A stretch of DNA of 29,277 nucleotides from the NCBI GenBank assembly GCA_024233625.1, contig JACKPJ010000011.1:1-29277 (forward strand). The letters are read 5' to 3'. The DNA comes from Deltaproteobacteria bacterium (lineage in GTDB: Bacteria > UBA10199 > DSSB01). The notes under the pieces are model-generated. The model ran no database searches and was not told the origin of the DNA. It saw nothing but the letters and a program-made list of their open reading frames with translations. Made by a program: the position numbers and the translations under genes. Of this stretch, positions 1 to 8,651 are shown piece by piece; within the stretch, counting starts at the first letter, position 1; every line of letters begins with the position of its first letter.

Positions 1-1089
1 TCAACGTGGTTCACTGTATTATTAATCATTACAAATGCTTTAACAGTAGCTGCTGCAATTATTGTGGGATATGGTATTTTTTTTCAAAGAAAAGAGAAGG
101 AAGCTATTCAATTAAAAGCAGAAGTTAAAGAAACTCAGTTTCAAATGTATTTTGGACCTTGTATACTAGCCATTTCGAGTTTGTTTTGTGGGGTTTTTGT
201 CTATAGTTTTTCAAAAAATCTCATTCCAAGTGCAATTTCTAGCATTGGATTAACTGAAAAAGTTTCAGCTTTAAAATTATGGCATGGTTTTAATTTTATT
301 CTATTGGCTAGTTTAATCACGCTATTATTAGGATTTCTTTTATGGGTCAAAAGAAGCTTTTTCTTAAATTGGGGAAAAGCTTGGGTAAACTTTGTGCAAA
401 GAGTAGGGCCAACAGGTCTGTATGATCTTGCTCTTGAAGGTTTATTAAAAATAGCTCGCTGGATCACAAGAGTTTTTCAACATGGTTATTTGAGAAACTA
501 CTTAGCAACGATTATTTCTTTTGCTTTACTGATGCTTGGACTGGCTTTGTTCAAGCATTCACAGTGGCCAATAAAATTATTTCAATTCAATGTACTTAAC
601 CTCCTCTTTGTAGTGTTGGTCCTTGTTTTGGTAGCGCGCATGGTGGTTGCGCGTTCAAGATTAAACCTTTTGGTTCATATGGGATGCATCGGACTTTCCA
701 TTACACTGATTTTCGCGGTTTATTCAGCACCAGACCTTGCATTAACACAAGCTTTGATAGAAATTTTAACCGTTCTTTTATTTGTCTTAGCAGTTTACCG
801 GCTACCTAAATTTAGATCATTTTCAAGTTGGAAGAGTAAATTGCGTGATGCTTTATTGGCAGTGGGAATGGGAACGGTATTTGTTATTATGTTAATGCAA
901 ACTGCTCATCAATCACAGGAACCTATTTCTGAATATTTTGCAAAAAATAGTTATTTAGAGGCCTTTGGTAAAAATGTCGTTAATGTCATTTTAGTCGATT
1001 TTCGTGCCTTCGATACTTTAGGTGAAATTACAGTAGTTGCTATGGCAGGTATGGGTATTTTTGCTTTGCTTAAGAAGGCAACTAAATAA
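1..1089 (+). CDS. mnhA: Na+/H+ antiporter subunit A, C-terminal part (partial at window edge)
   Basis: This is the C-terminal portion of the large MrpA/MnhA subunit of the multisubunit Mrp cation/proton antiporter, an inner-membrane complex that exchanges Na+ for H+. The reading frame is open from base 1 (first codons S-T-W-F), so the gene begins left of the window; the GTG at 64 is internal, not a start. About 362 residues are visible, with several hydrophobic segments. The MbhD-like element APDLALTQALIEILTVLL lies near residues 242-259, and the MbhE-like ending contains FRAFDTLGEITVVAMAG. These segments carry the conserved acidic residues expected in MrpA C-termini. The gene is followed after 9 bases by mnhB. 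Family assignment is firm; only the N-terminal NuoL-like part is missing. Confidence 0.93.
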   Translation, partial: STWFTVLLIITNALTVAAAIIVGYGIFFQRKEKEAIQLKAEVKETQFQMYFGPCILAISSLFCGVFVYSFSKNLIPSAISSIGLTEKVSALKLWHGFNFILLASLITLLLGFLLWVKRSFFLNWGKAWVNFVQRVGPTGLYDLALEGLLKIARWITRVFQHGYLRNYLATIISFALLMLGLALFKHSQWPIKLFQFNVLNLLFVVLVLVLVARMVVARSRLNLLVHMGCIGLSITLIFAVYSAPDLALTQALIEILTVLLFVLAVYRLPKFRSFSSWKSKLRDALLAVGMGTVFVIMLMQTAHQSQEPISEYFAKNSYLEAFGKNVVNVILVDFRAFDTLGEITVVAMAGMGIFALLKKATK

Positions 1090-1098
1090 AGGAATAAA

Positions 1099-1515
1099 AT
1101 GGAATCCGTTATTTTTAAATCAGCAGAACGTTTTTTGTTTCCTGTCCAGAGTCTCATGGCTATGTTTTTTTTGCTTCGGGGTCATAACGAACCTGGTGGA
1201 GGTTTTATTGCTGGGTTAATTATCGCGTGTGCTTTTACCTTAAAGAAAATGGCTGTAGGACATGAAGCAAACTTTTGGTTACGTTCATTTTCTGCAAGAA
1301 GATTGGTGCAATTAGGCTGGATATTAGCTTTTGCAAGTGGAATTTTTGCTGTGATTAAATCACAACCCTATTTAACGGCTATTTGGGGTCCTAGTATTTT
1401 CATTCCAGGAATTGGAAAAATTAAATTGGGCACTGTTTTATTATTCGATTTTGGAGTTTTTTTTCTTGTATGGGGAATGGTGATGGGAATTTTTTTTCTT
1501 TTGATTGAGGATTAG
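1099..1515 (+). CDS. mnhB: Na+/H+ antiporter subunit B
   Basis: MrpB/MnhB is a small integral membrane subunit of the Mrp antiporter. The 138-residue protein has the family hallmark RGHNEPGGGFIAGLI near residues 28-42, set between hydrophobic helices, and ends in a long hydrophobic stretch. Its length matches the stand-alone MnhB family. The start ATG lies 9 bases after mnhA, preceded by a weak AAAGGAAT-like ribosome binding site. The stop is 5 bases before mnhC, so it is cotranscribed with its neighbours. Confidence 0.93.
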   Translation: MESVIFKSAERFLFPVQSLMAMFFLLRGHNEPGGGFIAGLIIACAFTLKKMAVGHEANFWLRSFSARRLVQLGWILAFASGIFAVIKSQPYLTAIWGPSIFIPGIGKIKLGTVLLFDFGVFFLVWGMVMGIFFLLIED

Positions 1516-1520
1516 GGATA

Positions 1521-1865
1521 ATGAGTTTCTCCTTTATTTTAATGAGTGGAATACTCTTTGCGACAGGTATTTATTTTATTCTAAGAAGAAGTTTGTTAAA
1601 ACTTCTTTTTGGTGTTTTATTTTTAAGTCATGCGGTCAATCTGATTATTTTTCTTTCAGCAGGTTTGCACAAAGCGCGTCCAGCTATTATTGACAATGAA
1701 ATGACGCAACTAACAGCTCCTTACGCAGATCCTCTTTCACAAGCTCTTATTTTAACAGCTATCGTTATTGGTTTTGCCATGCAGGCTTTTTTTATTATTT
1801 TGATATATCGAGTATATAAATCCATTGGCACAGATGACATCGATCAGATTAGGAGTGGCGAATGA
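1521..1865 (+). CDS. mnhC: Na+/H+ antiporter subunit C
   Basis: MrpC/MnhC is the NuoK-like small membrane subunit of the Mrp antiporter. The 114-residue protein is mostly hydrophobic. It contains LLFGVLFLSHAVNLIIF near residues 29-45 and DPLSQALILTAIVIGFAMQA near residues 70-89, both typical of MnhC. It ends in a short hydrophilic tail. The stop overlaps the start of mnhD in an ATGA arrangement, indicating translational coupling. Confidence 0.93.
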   Translation: MSFSFILMSGILFATGIYFILRRSLLKLLFGVLFLSHAVNLIIFLSAGLHKARPAIIDNEMTQLTAPYADPLSQALILTAIVIGFAMQAFFIILIYRVYKSIGTDDIDQIRSGE

Positions 1866-3367
1866 TGCAACTTTTAATCATTGCTCCAGTGATTCTTCCC
1901 TTGGGAACAGCTATTTTAGCTTTTATATTTACTTCTTCTCTTAACTTTCAACGGTGGCTAAGTCTTATCAGTTTTGGGTTACAGCTAGCTGTTTCCCTTT
2001 TATTATTTGAGAAAGTGACTCATAGTGGTTTGCAAGTTTTATGGATAGGAAATTGGCAACCACCTTTTGGGATTAATCTTGTCATAGATCAATTCAGCGC
2101 CCTAATGCTCGTTACTTCTAGTCTACTTGTTTTTTGTATTTCTATTTATACTTGGTCTCAAGGAATTAATCTCCGTGAGAAACAATTGAGATATTACCCA
2201 TTAATTCATCTTTTATTTATGGGAATTAGTGGTTCTTTTATTACCGGAGATTTGTTCAACCTCTATGTCTTCTTTGAAATCATGTTAATGGCTTCTTTTG
2301 TCTTGATGAGTTTAGAAAAAAAACGCAGTCGAATCGAAGGAGCTATTAAATATGTTACGTTAAACTTACTTTCTTCAGCATTTTTCTTGGCAGCTCTTGG
2401 CTTACTTTATGGAAATTTGGGTACACTCAACATTGCAGATTTAGCTCAAAAAATCTCTTTAGTTGAATCTGCGAATATCGTCATGCCCGCAGTATTAATC
2501 AGCATTGCTTTTGGAATTAAATCAGGTGTTTTCCCTCTTTATTTTTGGCTTCCTGCGTCTTATCCTCAATTACCTTCTGCAATGGTTGCCTTGTTTGGGG
2601 GATTATTAACCAAGGTTGGCGTCTATGCGATGTTTCGAGTATGGACCATCATTTTTAGAGATCTACAAACCGATCTCAGTTCCTGGTTTATTATTATTGC
2701 TTGTTTGACAATGATCATAGGCGTTTTTGGAGCAATTGTTCAGTACGAAATAAAAAAATTATTATCTTTCCATATCATTAGCCAAATTGGATATATGATA
2801 TTGGGTCTGGGTATTTTTTCAAAATATTCCATTGCTGCAGCGATTTTTTTTATTATCCATAATATGATTGCTAAAACCAATTTGTATCTGGTGGGTGGAG
2901 TATTTGAATATACTCAAGGAACAACTCAGCTGAAGAAAATAGGTGGGTATGTAAAATTGCTTCCATTTTTGAGTATAATTTTTTTAATTTCTGCCTTGGG
3001 TTTAGCTGGAATTCCTCCACTTTCTGGATTTTTTGCAAAATTCTTATTGATTAAAGAAGTTTTTATTCAAAAATCTTATATTGCTGCAGCTATTGCGCTT
3101 GGTGTGGGAATTTTAACTCTTTTTTCAATGCTAAAAATTTGGGCTGAGGCTTTTTGGAAAAAAGCTCCTCAAGGCGATCAAGTTTATTCAGTCAAAACCA
3201 CGCTAAAACTACCTAAAACGATGTATATCAGTATGAGTATTTTAGCTTCTGCAACCGTTTTGATGGGTATTGAAGCCCAAACGATATTCAGTTGGACTTT
3301 AGATGCCGCTGAAGTTCTCAATAAACCTGAAATATATATAGACGCTGTTTTGAAGAACCCATTATGA
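1862..3367 (+). CDS. mnhD: Na+/H+ antiporter subunit D
   Basis: MrpD/MnhD is the NuoN/NuoM-like subunit thought to form a proton channel in the Mrp antiporter. The 501-residue polytopic membrane protein shows Glu139 in LYVFFEIMLMAS and Lys220 in AFGIKSGVFPLYFWLP. These match the essential Glu and Lys of characterised MrpD proteins in position and context. The proton-conducting membrane transporter core spans roughly residues 128-420, including LSFHIISQIGYMILGLG. The first ATG overlaps the mnhC stop; a second ATG follows directly at 1865. It overlaps mnhE by ATGA. Length is normal for the family. Confidence 0.95.
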   Translation: MMQLLIIAPVILPLGTAILAFIFTSSLNFQRWLSLISFGLQLAVSLLLFEKVTHSGLQVLWIGNWQPPFGINLVIDQFSALMLVTSSLLVFCISIYTWSQGINLREKQLRYYPLIHLLFMGISGSFITGDLFNLYVFFEIMLMASFVLMSLEKKRSRIEGAIKYVTLNLLSSAFFLAALGLLYGNLGTLNIADLAQKISLVESANIVMPAVLISIAFGIKSGVFPLYFWLPASYPQLPSAMVALFGGLLTKVGVYAMFRVWTIIFRDLQTDLSSWFIIIACLTMIIGVFGAIVQYEIKKLLSFHIISQIGYMILGLGIFSKYSIAAAIFFIIHNMIAKTNLYLVGGVFEYTQGTTQLKKIGGYVKLLPFLSIIFLISALGLAGIPPLSGFFAKFLLIKEVFIQKSYIAAAIALGVGILTLFSMLKIWAEAFWKKAPQGDQVYSVKTTLKLPKTMYISMSILASATVLMGIEAQTIFSWTLDAAEVLNKPEIYIDAVLKNPL

Positions 3368-3699
3368 AAATATTTTTTCGTACTTTTGCCTTATTGAGAT
3401 TTATAGTCTTTTACTTAAAAGAATTAGTATTAGCTAATTTAACGGTGGCATATGATGCCATTACTCCTCGCCATCATATGCATCCAGGAGTCGTGGCAGT
3501 TCCATTAGATATTCAGTCGGATTTAGAAATGATTCTACTGACAAATTTAATTTCAATGACTCCTGGTACTTTGTGTCTAGATGTCTCTTCAGATAGAAAA
3601 ACTTTATTTGTTCATGTCATGTATCTAGATGATAAAGAAAAATTTATTCAGAGTGTTAAGAATCGTCTCGAGCGATACATATTGGAGATTGTAAGATGA
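3364..3699 (+). CDS. mnhE: Na+/H+ antiporter subunit E
   Basis: MrpE/MnhE is an accessory subunit of the Mrp antiporter. It has an N-terminal hydrophobic part (about residues 5-30) and a soluble C-terminal domain with the family features VAVPLDIQSDLEMILLTNLI and SMTPGTLCLDVS. At 111 residues it is shorter than the ~158-residue enterobacterial or Bacillus MrpE proteins. It begins with a single hydrophobic segment, so an N-terminal helix seems absent compared with long forms. Start and stop overlap mnhD and mnhF by ATGA on both sides. Confidence 0.88.
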   Translation: MKIFFRTFALLRFIVFYLKELVLANLTVAYDAITPRHHMHPGVVAVPLDIQSDLEMILLTNLISMTPGTLCLDVSSDRKTLFVHVMYLDDKEKFIQSVKNRLERYILEIVR

Positions 3700-3965
3700 T
3701 TATTCCCTTATGGTTAAAATATACAACTTTTGGCCTTTTAGGAGGAGCTGCATTGCTAACTTTAATACGCCTGTTGATAGGTCCGACTTTAACAGATCGA
3801 TTGATCGCTTTTGACCTTTTAGCAATTATTGGTGTTGCTTTTATGGTTGTTCTAGCTGCAACCACAAAAATTTTATTTTTTTTCGATTCTGTGCTAATTT
3901 GGTCCTTTTTAGCTTTCATAGGTACAGCAACCTTTGCTAAATATTTAGAGAAGAAAGCGAGCTAG
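3696..3965 (+). CDS. mnhF: Na+/H+ antiporter subunit F
   Basis: MrpF/MnhF is a small three-helix subunit of the Mrp antiporter. The 89-residue protein contains RLLIGPTLTDRLIAFDLLA (residues 25-43), which matches the MrpF/PhaF signature GPTxxDRxxAxDxL. Three hydrophobic segments are visible. It overlaps mnhE by four bases and is separated from mnhG by three bases. Confidence 0.93.
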   Translation: MIIPLWLKYTTFGLLGGAALLTLIRLLIGPTLTDRLIAFDLLAIIGVAFMVVLAATTKILFFFDSVLIWSFLAFIGTATFAKYLEKKAS

Positions 3966-3968
3966 ATA

Positions 3969-4298
3969 ATGCAAGGGTTCATGTTCACAATGATCATTAT
4001 AGGTTCTTTATTTATTTTTTTAGCTGCATTGGGAGTGTTACGCTTTCCTGATCTGTTTAGCCGATTACATGCTGCTTCAAAAGCAGCTTCATTTGGTCTT
4101 TCTTGTCTAGTTCTAGGGGTGATTTTTTTCTTAAAAGATCCACGAGTCGTAGTTGAGGGTATTGTTGTTATTGTTTTTACTTATTTGACTTTACCGATTG
4201 CCTCCCACTTAATTGCTCGAGCTTCTTATTTTTTGAGGGTTCCTAGGTGGAAGGCGACTGTGATTGATGAGCTAGGAGAAATCCTAAACAAAAAATAG
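3969..4298 (+). CDS. mnhG: Na+/H+ antiporter subunit G
   Basis: MrpG/MnhG is the last small membrane subunit of the Mrp antiporter. The 109-residue protein contains LGVLRFPDLFSRLHAASKAA near residues 22-41, the family signature, followed by two hydrophobic helices and a short cytoplasmic tail. It completes the canonical A-B-C-D-E-F-G order. No clear intrinsic terminator follows. A weak TAGGA-GAAA-TCCTA stem-loop lies inside the last codons (about 4271-4284), and an A-run/T-run pair lies around the stop. Confidence 0.93.
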   Translation: MQGFMFTMIIIGSLFIFLAALGVLRFPDLFSRLHAASKAASFGLSCLVLGVIFFLKDPRVVVEGIVVIVFTYLTLPIASHLIARASYFLRVPRWKATVIDELGEILNKK

Positions 4299-4472
4299 AG
4301 TTTTTTCATTAGATAGATTCAATAGTTATAAATTTTAAAAAATAGAATAATTTTAAGGATCTTGCTCTATAAAACTAGTTGAGTAGGTTAAGCTTAAGCT
4401 AGTTGAAAATTATTTCATGAGAAAGGCTTAAAGGCTAAAATCTTATTCTATGAAAGCTTCACAACGAATACC

Positions 4473-4502
4473 TTGACGAGATATCTGAGGAATGCTTAAG
4501 AT
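4473..4502 (+). promoter_or_regulatory. Candidate sigma-70-type promoter for the aminotransferase/serA/purA block
   Basis: TTGACG (4473-4478) and TAAGAT (4497-4502) are separated by 18 bases, so transcription would start near 4509. An AAAGGAG ribosome binding site (4523-4529) follows, then the ATG at 4539. The rest of the 240-base gap after mnhG holds short repeats such as the palindrome TTAAGCTTAA but no gene. This is a pattern match by eye only. Confidence 0.35.
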
Positions 4503-4538
4503 ATGGTCTCGATCAATTTATTAAAGGAGACATAAAAT

Positions 4539-5678
4539 ATGTATCGATATCGCTTAATGGCGCCAGGTCCAACCCCTGTACCTGATTCAGTTTTATTAAA
4601 AATGGCGCAGCCGATTATTCATCACCGAACCGCAGCATTTGAAAAAATTGTTGAAAAGGTCCGTGAAGGACTTAAATGGTTATATCAGACAGAAAATGAA
4701 GTCCTGATGTTTGCAAGTAGCGGAACAGGGGCAATGGAAGCCTCTGTTGTCAATTTAATGAGGAAAGGTGACCGTGCTCTTTGTATCGATGGTGGAAAGT
4801 TTGGAGAAAGATGGGCTGATATCTGTCAAGCTTATGGTATCGAATATGATGTTATCAAAGTAGAATGGGGTAGTGCGGTTGATCCTAAGGTTGTGGAAGC
4901 TAAGTTAAAAGAGAAACAATACCGCACAGTTTTTACGACAGCCTCTGAAACTTCAACGGGTGTATTGCATCCAATAGAAGAACTTGCAAAATTAACGCGA
5001 GACCTTCCTGAAACAGCCTTAGTTGTTGATGGTATTACGGCATTAGGTGTTACCGATATACCGACAGATAAATGGGGCATTGATGTTTTAGTCAGTGGAT
5101 CACAAAAAGCTTTAATGTTACCTCCAGGTTTATCTTTTGCTTCTTTAAGTAAAAAAGCTATTGCTTTTAGTGAAAAGAGTGATTTGCCAAAGTTTTATTT
5201 TGATTTTCGGCAAGAACTCAAGTCCATTCAACAAAATACAACTGCTTGGACACCTGCTGTGTCCCTGATTGTGGGTCTAGAGGAAGTCCTTCGTCTTATG
5301 AAAGAAGAAGGCTTAGAAAATATTTTTAAAAGACATGATATTTTAGCAAAAGCAACGCGAGCTGCTGTTCAAGCAATGTCTTTAAAACTTTATGCACCTG
5401 AGGCTCCTTCTCCTGCAGTGACTGCAGTGTATTCTCCTGAAAATATTAATGCTGGTGAAATTGTCAAAGGTTTGAGAGATCAGTTTAATATGACGATTAC
5501 TGGTGGCCAGGCTCAAGCTAAGGGTAAAATTTTTCGAATTGGTCACATTGGTTATTACGATCCCATGGATATCGTTAATGCAATAGCTGCTATTGAATCA
5601 ATTTTGATTCAAAAAGGACATGATGTAAAAGCAGGTTTAGGTGTTGGTGCTGCCCTCGAAGTTATTTCCAAAAACTAA
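4539..5678 (+). CDS. Class V PLP aminotransferase, probable phosphoserine (or serine-pyruvate/aspartate) aminotransferase
   Basis: This is a PLP-dependent fold-type I, class V aminotransferase of the serine-pyruvate / alanine-glyoxylate group (379 residues). The N-terminal motif RLMAPGPTPVP, the cofactor-binding SSGTGAMEA (residues 60-68), Asp164 in VVDGIT and the Schiff-base Lys190 in SGSQKAL are all present. No classical SerC is seen here, and the next gene is serA. The most economical role is therefore transamination of 3-phosphohydroxypyruvate in serine synthesis, a pairing known from other bacteria and archaea. That substrate is inferred from context; the sequence alone would also allow serine-glyoxylate or alanine-glyoxylate aminotransferase. 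The start is supported by AAAGGAG ten bases upstream. It lies 55 bases before serA. Confidence 0.88.
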   Translation: MYRYRLMAPGPTPVPDSVLLKMAQPIIHHRTAAFEKIVEKVREGLKWLYQTENEVLMFASSGTGAMEASVVNLMRKGDRALCIDGGKFGERWADICQAYGIEYDVIKVEWGSAVDPKVVEAKLKEKQYRTVFTTASETSTGVLHPIEELAKLTRDLPETALVVDGITALGVTDIPTDKWGIDVLVSGSQKALMLPPGLSFASLSKKAIAFSEKSDLPKFYFDFRQELKSIQQNTTAWTPAVSLIVGLEEVLRLMKEEGLENIFKRHDILAKATRAAVQAMSLKLYAPEAPSPAVTAVYSPENINAGEIVKGLRDQFNMTITGGQAQAKGKIFRIGHIGYYDPMDIVNAIAAIESILIQKGHDVKAGLGVGAALEVISKN

Positions 5679-5689
5679 AATACAAAATA

Positions 5690-5718
5690 AATACTCACTT
5701 TTTTAAAAAAAAAGTATT
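5690..5718 (+). repeat. Inverted repeat / hairpin between aminotransferase gene and serA
   Basis: AATACT (5690-5695) pairs with AGTATT (5713-5718), and the enclosed T-run (5699-5704) can pair with the A-run (5705-5713), leaving a small CAC bulge. It ends three bases before the serA ribosome binding site. It has no following T-run, so it is not a standard terminator. It could be a processing or stability element. Confidence 0.45.
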
Positions 5719-5733
5719 CAGAAAGGAAATCTC

Positions 5734-7320
5734 TTGAAAGTTCTAATTAGTGATAAACTCAGTGAAGAAGGTTTAAATATTTTAAAGCAATGTTCCGAAA
5801 TACAATTTGAGGTTCATGCGGGTCTTGCTCCTGAAGAGCTTCGTAAAATTATCGGAAACTATGAAGCTTTAATTATTCGCTCTGGAACAACAGTTGATGA
5901 AGCTCTCATTGCTGCTGCAGATAATTTAAAAATTATCGGAAGAGCTGGTATAGGTGTTGATAATGTCGATCTAAACGCAGCAAGCAAAAAAGGAATCATT
6001 GTTGAAAATACTCCAAGTGGCAACGCAGTCACAACCGCCGAACATGCAATAGCAATGCTCTTTTCGGTTTCTCGCATGATTCCCCAAGCCAGTATGTCCA
6101 TGAAGCAAGGAAAATGGGAAAAGAAAAAGTTCATGGGGCGAGAGTTGTGTAACAAAAATTTAGGAATTGTTGGTGTTGGAAATATCGGTAAAATCGTTGC
6201 CGATCGTGCCTTGGGCCTTAAAATGAAGGTGTTGGGTTATGATCCTTTTCTTAGTTCTGAAGCCGCAAGTAAATTAGGTATCGAGTTAGTTGATCTGGAT
6301 ACTTTGTTTAAGAAAGCAGATTATATCACAGTTCATGTTCCATTAAACGACAAAACCAAAAATTTGATCAATCAAGCTGCTTTTGAAAAGATGAAATCGG
6401 GTGTTTTTATTGTGAATTGCGCACGTGGAGGTATTGTTAATGAAAAAGATTTATTAGCAGCACTTGAATCAGGAAAAGTCGGTGGAGCTGCGTTGGATGT
6501 CTTTGAACAAGAACCTCCAGCAGAAGATGATGCACTTGTTAACCATCCCCAAGTGGTCTGTACTCCACATTTAGGAGCTTCTACCGACGAAGCACAAGTC
6601 AATGTTGCTATCGAAGTTGCCGAACAAGTTGTGGATTATCTCACAAAGGGAGAAATACGAAATGCAGTTAATTTTCCTTCTATCTCTGCAGAACTCGCTA
6701 AAATCTTAAAACCATTTTTTGAGCTTTGTGAAAAAGTTGGTTCGTTACAAGGCCATTTTTTAGAATCAAGTCCTAAAGTCATTAAAATAGAGTATAGCGG
6801 TGATTTAACTAATTATCCTTTAGCTCCACTGACGACTTGTGTCTTAAAAGGTATTTTAGAAACAGTTTTGAGTGACGTAGGAGTTAACTTTGTCAATTCC
6901 CCAGTTCTAGCAAAAGAAAGAGGGATTAAGGTCATTGAATCTAAGGTGAGTGAAAGCGAAAACTTCACGAGTTTAGTTAAAGTCAGTGTTGAAACAGATA
7001 AAGGTGTTCAGAGTATTTCTGGAACCATGTTTGGTATCAACAATCCTAGGATTGTTAAAGTCAATGACTTTTTTCTTGAGTTTGTTCCTCAAGGCCATAC
7101 CTTATTAATCAGAAACTTGAATACGCCCGGAGTCATTGGAAATATTGGAAGTTTACTCGGAGAAAATAAAATCAATATTTCTCGCATGCAATTGGGGCTT
7201 AGTCATGGATCTGAAGAAGCTTTATCTTTTTACAACGTGGACTCTCAAGTTGGTGATGAGGTACTTAAAAAAATAAAAGCCTTACCCAATATTATTTCAG
7301 TTAAAGAATTCAAATTATAA
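5734..7320 (+). CDS. serA: D-3-phosphoglycerate dehydrogenase (long form with ASB and ACT domains)
   Basis: SerA oxidises 3-phosphoglycerate to 3-phosphohydroxypyruvate with NAD+, the first step of serine synthesis. The 528-residue length is that of the long (type I) enzyme. It has a catalytic/Rossmann part (residues 1 to ~315) with GVGNIGK at 147-153, Arg231 (NCARGGIV), Glu260 (DVFEQEPP) and His279 (TPHLGAST). An intervening ASB domain follows (~325-440), then a C-terminal ACT domain (~452-528, LLIRNLNTPGVIGNIGSLL), which usually binds serine as feedback inhibitor. The start is TTG: AAAGGAAA sits six to ten bases upstream and the frame begins exactly at the family N-terminus (MKVLISDKLS). 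Gene order with the aminotransferase suggests a serine operon. Confidence 0.96.
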   Translation: MKVLISDKLSEEGLNILKQCSEIQFEVHAGLAPEELRKIIGNYEALIIRSGTTVDEALIAAADNLKIIGRAGIGVDNVDLNAASKKGIIVENTPSGNAVTTAEHAIAMLFSVSRMIPQASMSMKQGKWEKKKFMGRELCNKNLGIVGVGNIGKIVADRALGLKMKVLGYDPFLSSEAASKLGIELVDLDTLFKKADYITVHVPLNDKTKNLINQAAFEKMKSGVFIVNCARGGIVNEKDLLAALESGKVGGAALDVFEQEPPAEDDALVNHPQVVCTPHLGASTDEAQVNVAIEVAEQVVDYLTKGEIRNAVNFPSISAELAKILKPFFELCEKVGSLQGHFLESSPKVIKIEYSGDLTNYPLAPLTTCVLKGILETVLSDVGVNFVNSPVLAKERGIKVIESKVSESENFTSLVKVSVETDKGVQSISGTMFGINNPRIVKVNDFFLEFVPQGHTLLIRNLNTPGVIGNIGSLLGENKINISRMQLGLSHGSEEALSFYNVDSQVGDEVLKKIKALPNIISVKEFKL

Positions 7321-7331
7321 GTTAATAAATC

Positions 7332-8609
7332 ATGAATAAAATTATCTTAGGTACCCAATGGGGTGACGAAGGCAAAGGTAAAATTGTCGATTTTTACAGC
7401 GCTCAAATGGATGCGATTGTTCGCTTCCAAGGCGGAAACAATGCAGGTCATACTCTTGTCATTAACGGCAAAAAAAGCATCTTACATTTAATCCCGTCCG
7501 GTATTTTTCATAAAAATAAAACTTGTATTATTGGAAATGGGGTTGTTCTAGACCCTGAAATTCTTTTGCAAGAAATCAATCAACTTAAAAAAGTCAAAGC
7601 ATTGCGTTCTACAAAACAGCTGAGAATTAGTGAGAGGGCCCACGTGATTATGCCTTATCACAAAATGATTGATCAGCTGCGTGAGCAAGCAAAAGGTAAA
7701 AATAAGATAGGAACAACGGGACGTGGAATCGGTCCATGTTATGAAGATAAAGTCTCCCGCCAAGGGATTCGTGTTCATGATTTAATTCATCCCGATCAAC
7801 TTGAGCAAAAACTGAAGTTAATCTTGCCATATAAAAATAACTACGTCAGAAAACTCTATCAAAAAAAAGGGCTTAGTTTTAAAAAGCTTTTTGAACAGTA
7901 TGCAGCTTTAGGAAAAGAACTGAAACCCTATGTTGAAAACACCACTGAACTCATCTGGAGTTTCATTCAAAATAAAAAGTCTATTTTGTTCGAAGGTGCT
8001 CAGGGGACTTCATTAGACATCGATCATGGCACTTATCCTTATGTCACTTCCAGTAATACTGTTTCGGGTTATGCTGCCTGTGGTAGTGGAGTAGGTGTAA
8101 GACAAATTGATGAAATTATTGGAATAGCCAAAGCTTATACGACAAGAGTTGGAGATGGTCCTTTTCCTACAGAGCTCAATGATAAAACGGGTGAATATCT
8201 AAGAGAAAAAGGCCATGAGTTTGGATCTACCACGGGAAGGTCACGCCGCTGTGGTTGGTTGGATTTAGTGGTCATTCGACATTCACAATTGGTCAATGGA
8301 TTAACTTCATTAATCTTGACAAAGTTGGATGTTCTAAGTGGTTTAAAAGAAATCAAAGTTTGTGTTGGATACCGTTTAAATTCAAAGACGACTCAATCTT
8401 TGCCGGCAGATATCAATTCACTGGAAAAACTAAAACCAATCTACGAAAAATTTCCTGGATGGGATGAAGATATTTCTCAAATTACTCAATTTAAAAAACT
8501 TCCACAAAATTGCCAACGTTTTGTAAAAGCGATTGAGAAAAAACTTAATTTACCAATATTTTCTGTTTCAGTGGGTCCTGACCGTAAACAACAAATCGAC
8601 ATTACTTAA
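7332..8609 (+). CDS. purA: Adenylosuccinate synthetase
   Basis: PurA joins aspartate to IMP using GTP, the first committed step to AMP. The 425-residue protein has the N-terminal GTQWGDEGKGK (residues 7-17, with catalytic Asp12), QGGNNAGHT (His40), the IMP-binding GTTGRGIGPCYEDK (127-140), FEGAQGTSLDIDHGTYPYV and the aspartate-loop region TTGRSRRCGW. All are textbook PurA motifs and the length is normal. It starts 11 bases after serA with no obvious promoter between, so it is probably cotranscribed. The other window genes of the IMP/AMP route, purB-S-Q-L-F, lie 12 kb downstream. Confidence 0.97.
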   Translation: MNKIILGTQWGDEGKGKIVDFYSAQMDAIVRFQGGNNAGHTLVINGKKSILHLIPSGIFHKNKTCIIGNGVVLDPEILLQEINQLKKVKALRSTKQLRISERAHVIMPYHKMIDQLREQAKGKNKIGTTGRGIGPCYEDKVSRQGIRVHDLIHPDQLEQKLKLILPYKNNYVRKLYQKKGLSFKKLFEQYAALGKELKPYVENTTELIWSFIQNKKSILFEGAQGTSLDIDHGTYPYVTSSNTVSGYAACGSGVGVRQIDEIIGIAKAYTTRVGDGPFPTELNDKTGEYLREKGHEFGSTTGRSRRCGWLDLVVIRHSQLVNGLTSLILTKLDVLSGLKEIKVCVGYRLNSKTTQSLPADINSLEKLKPIYEKFPGWDEDISQITQFKKLPQNCQRFVKAIEKKLNLPIFSVSVGPDRKQQIDIT

Positions 8610-8651
8610 GTTCAAAAAAGTGTCTTTAGTTAACATTTCTTGGAGCATATA

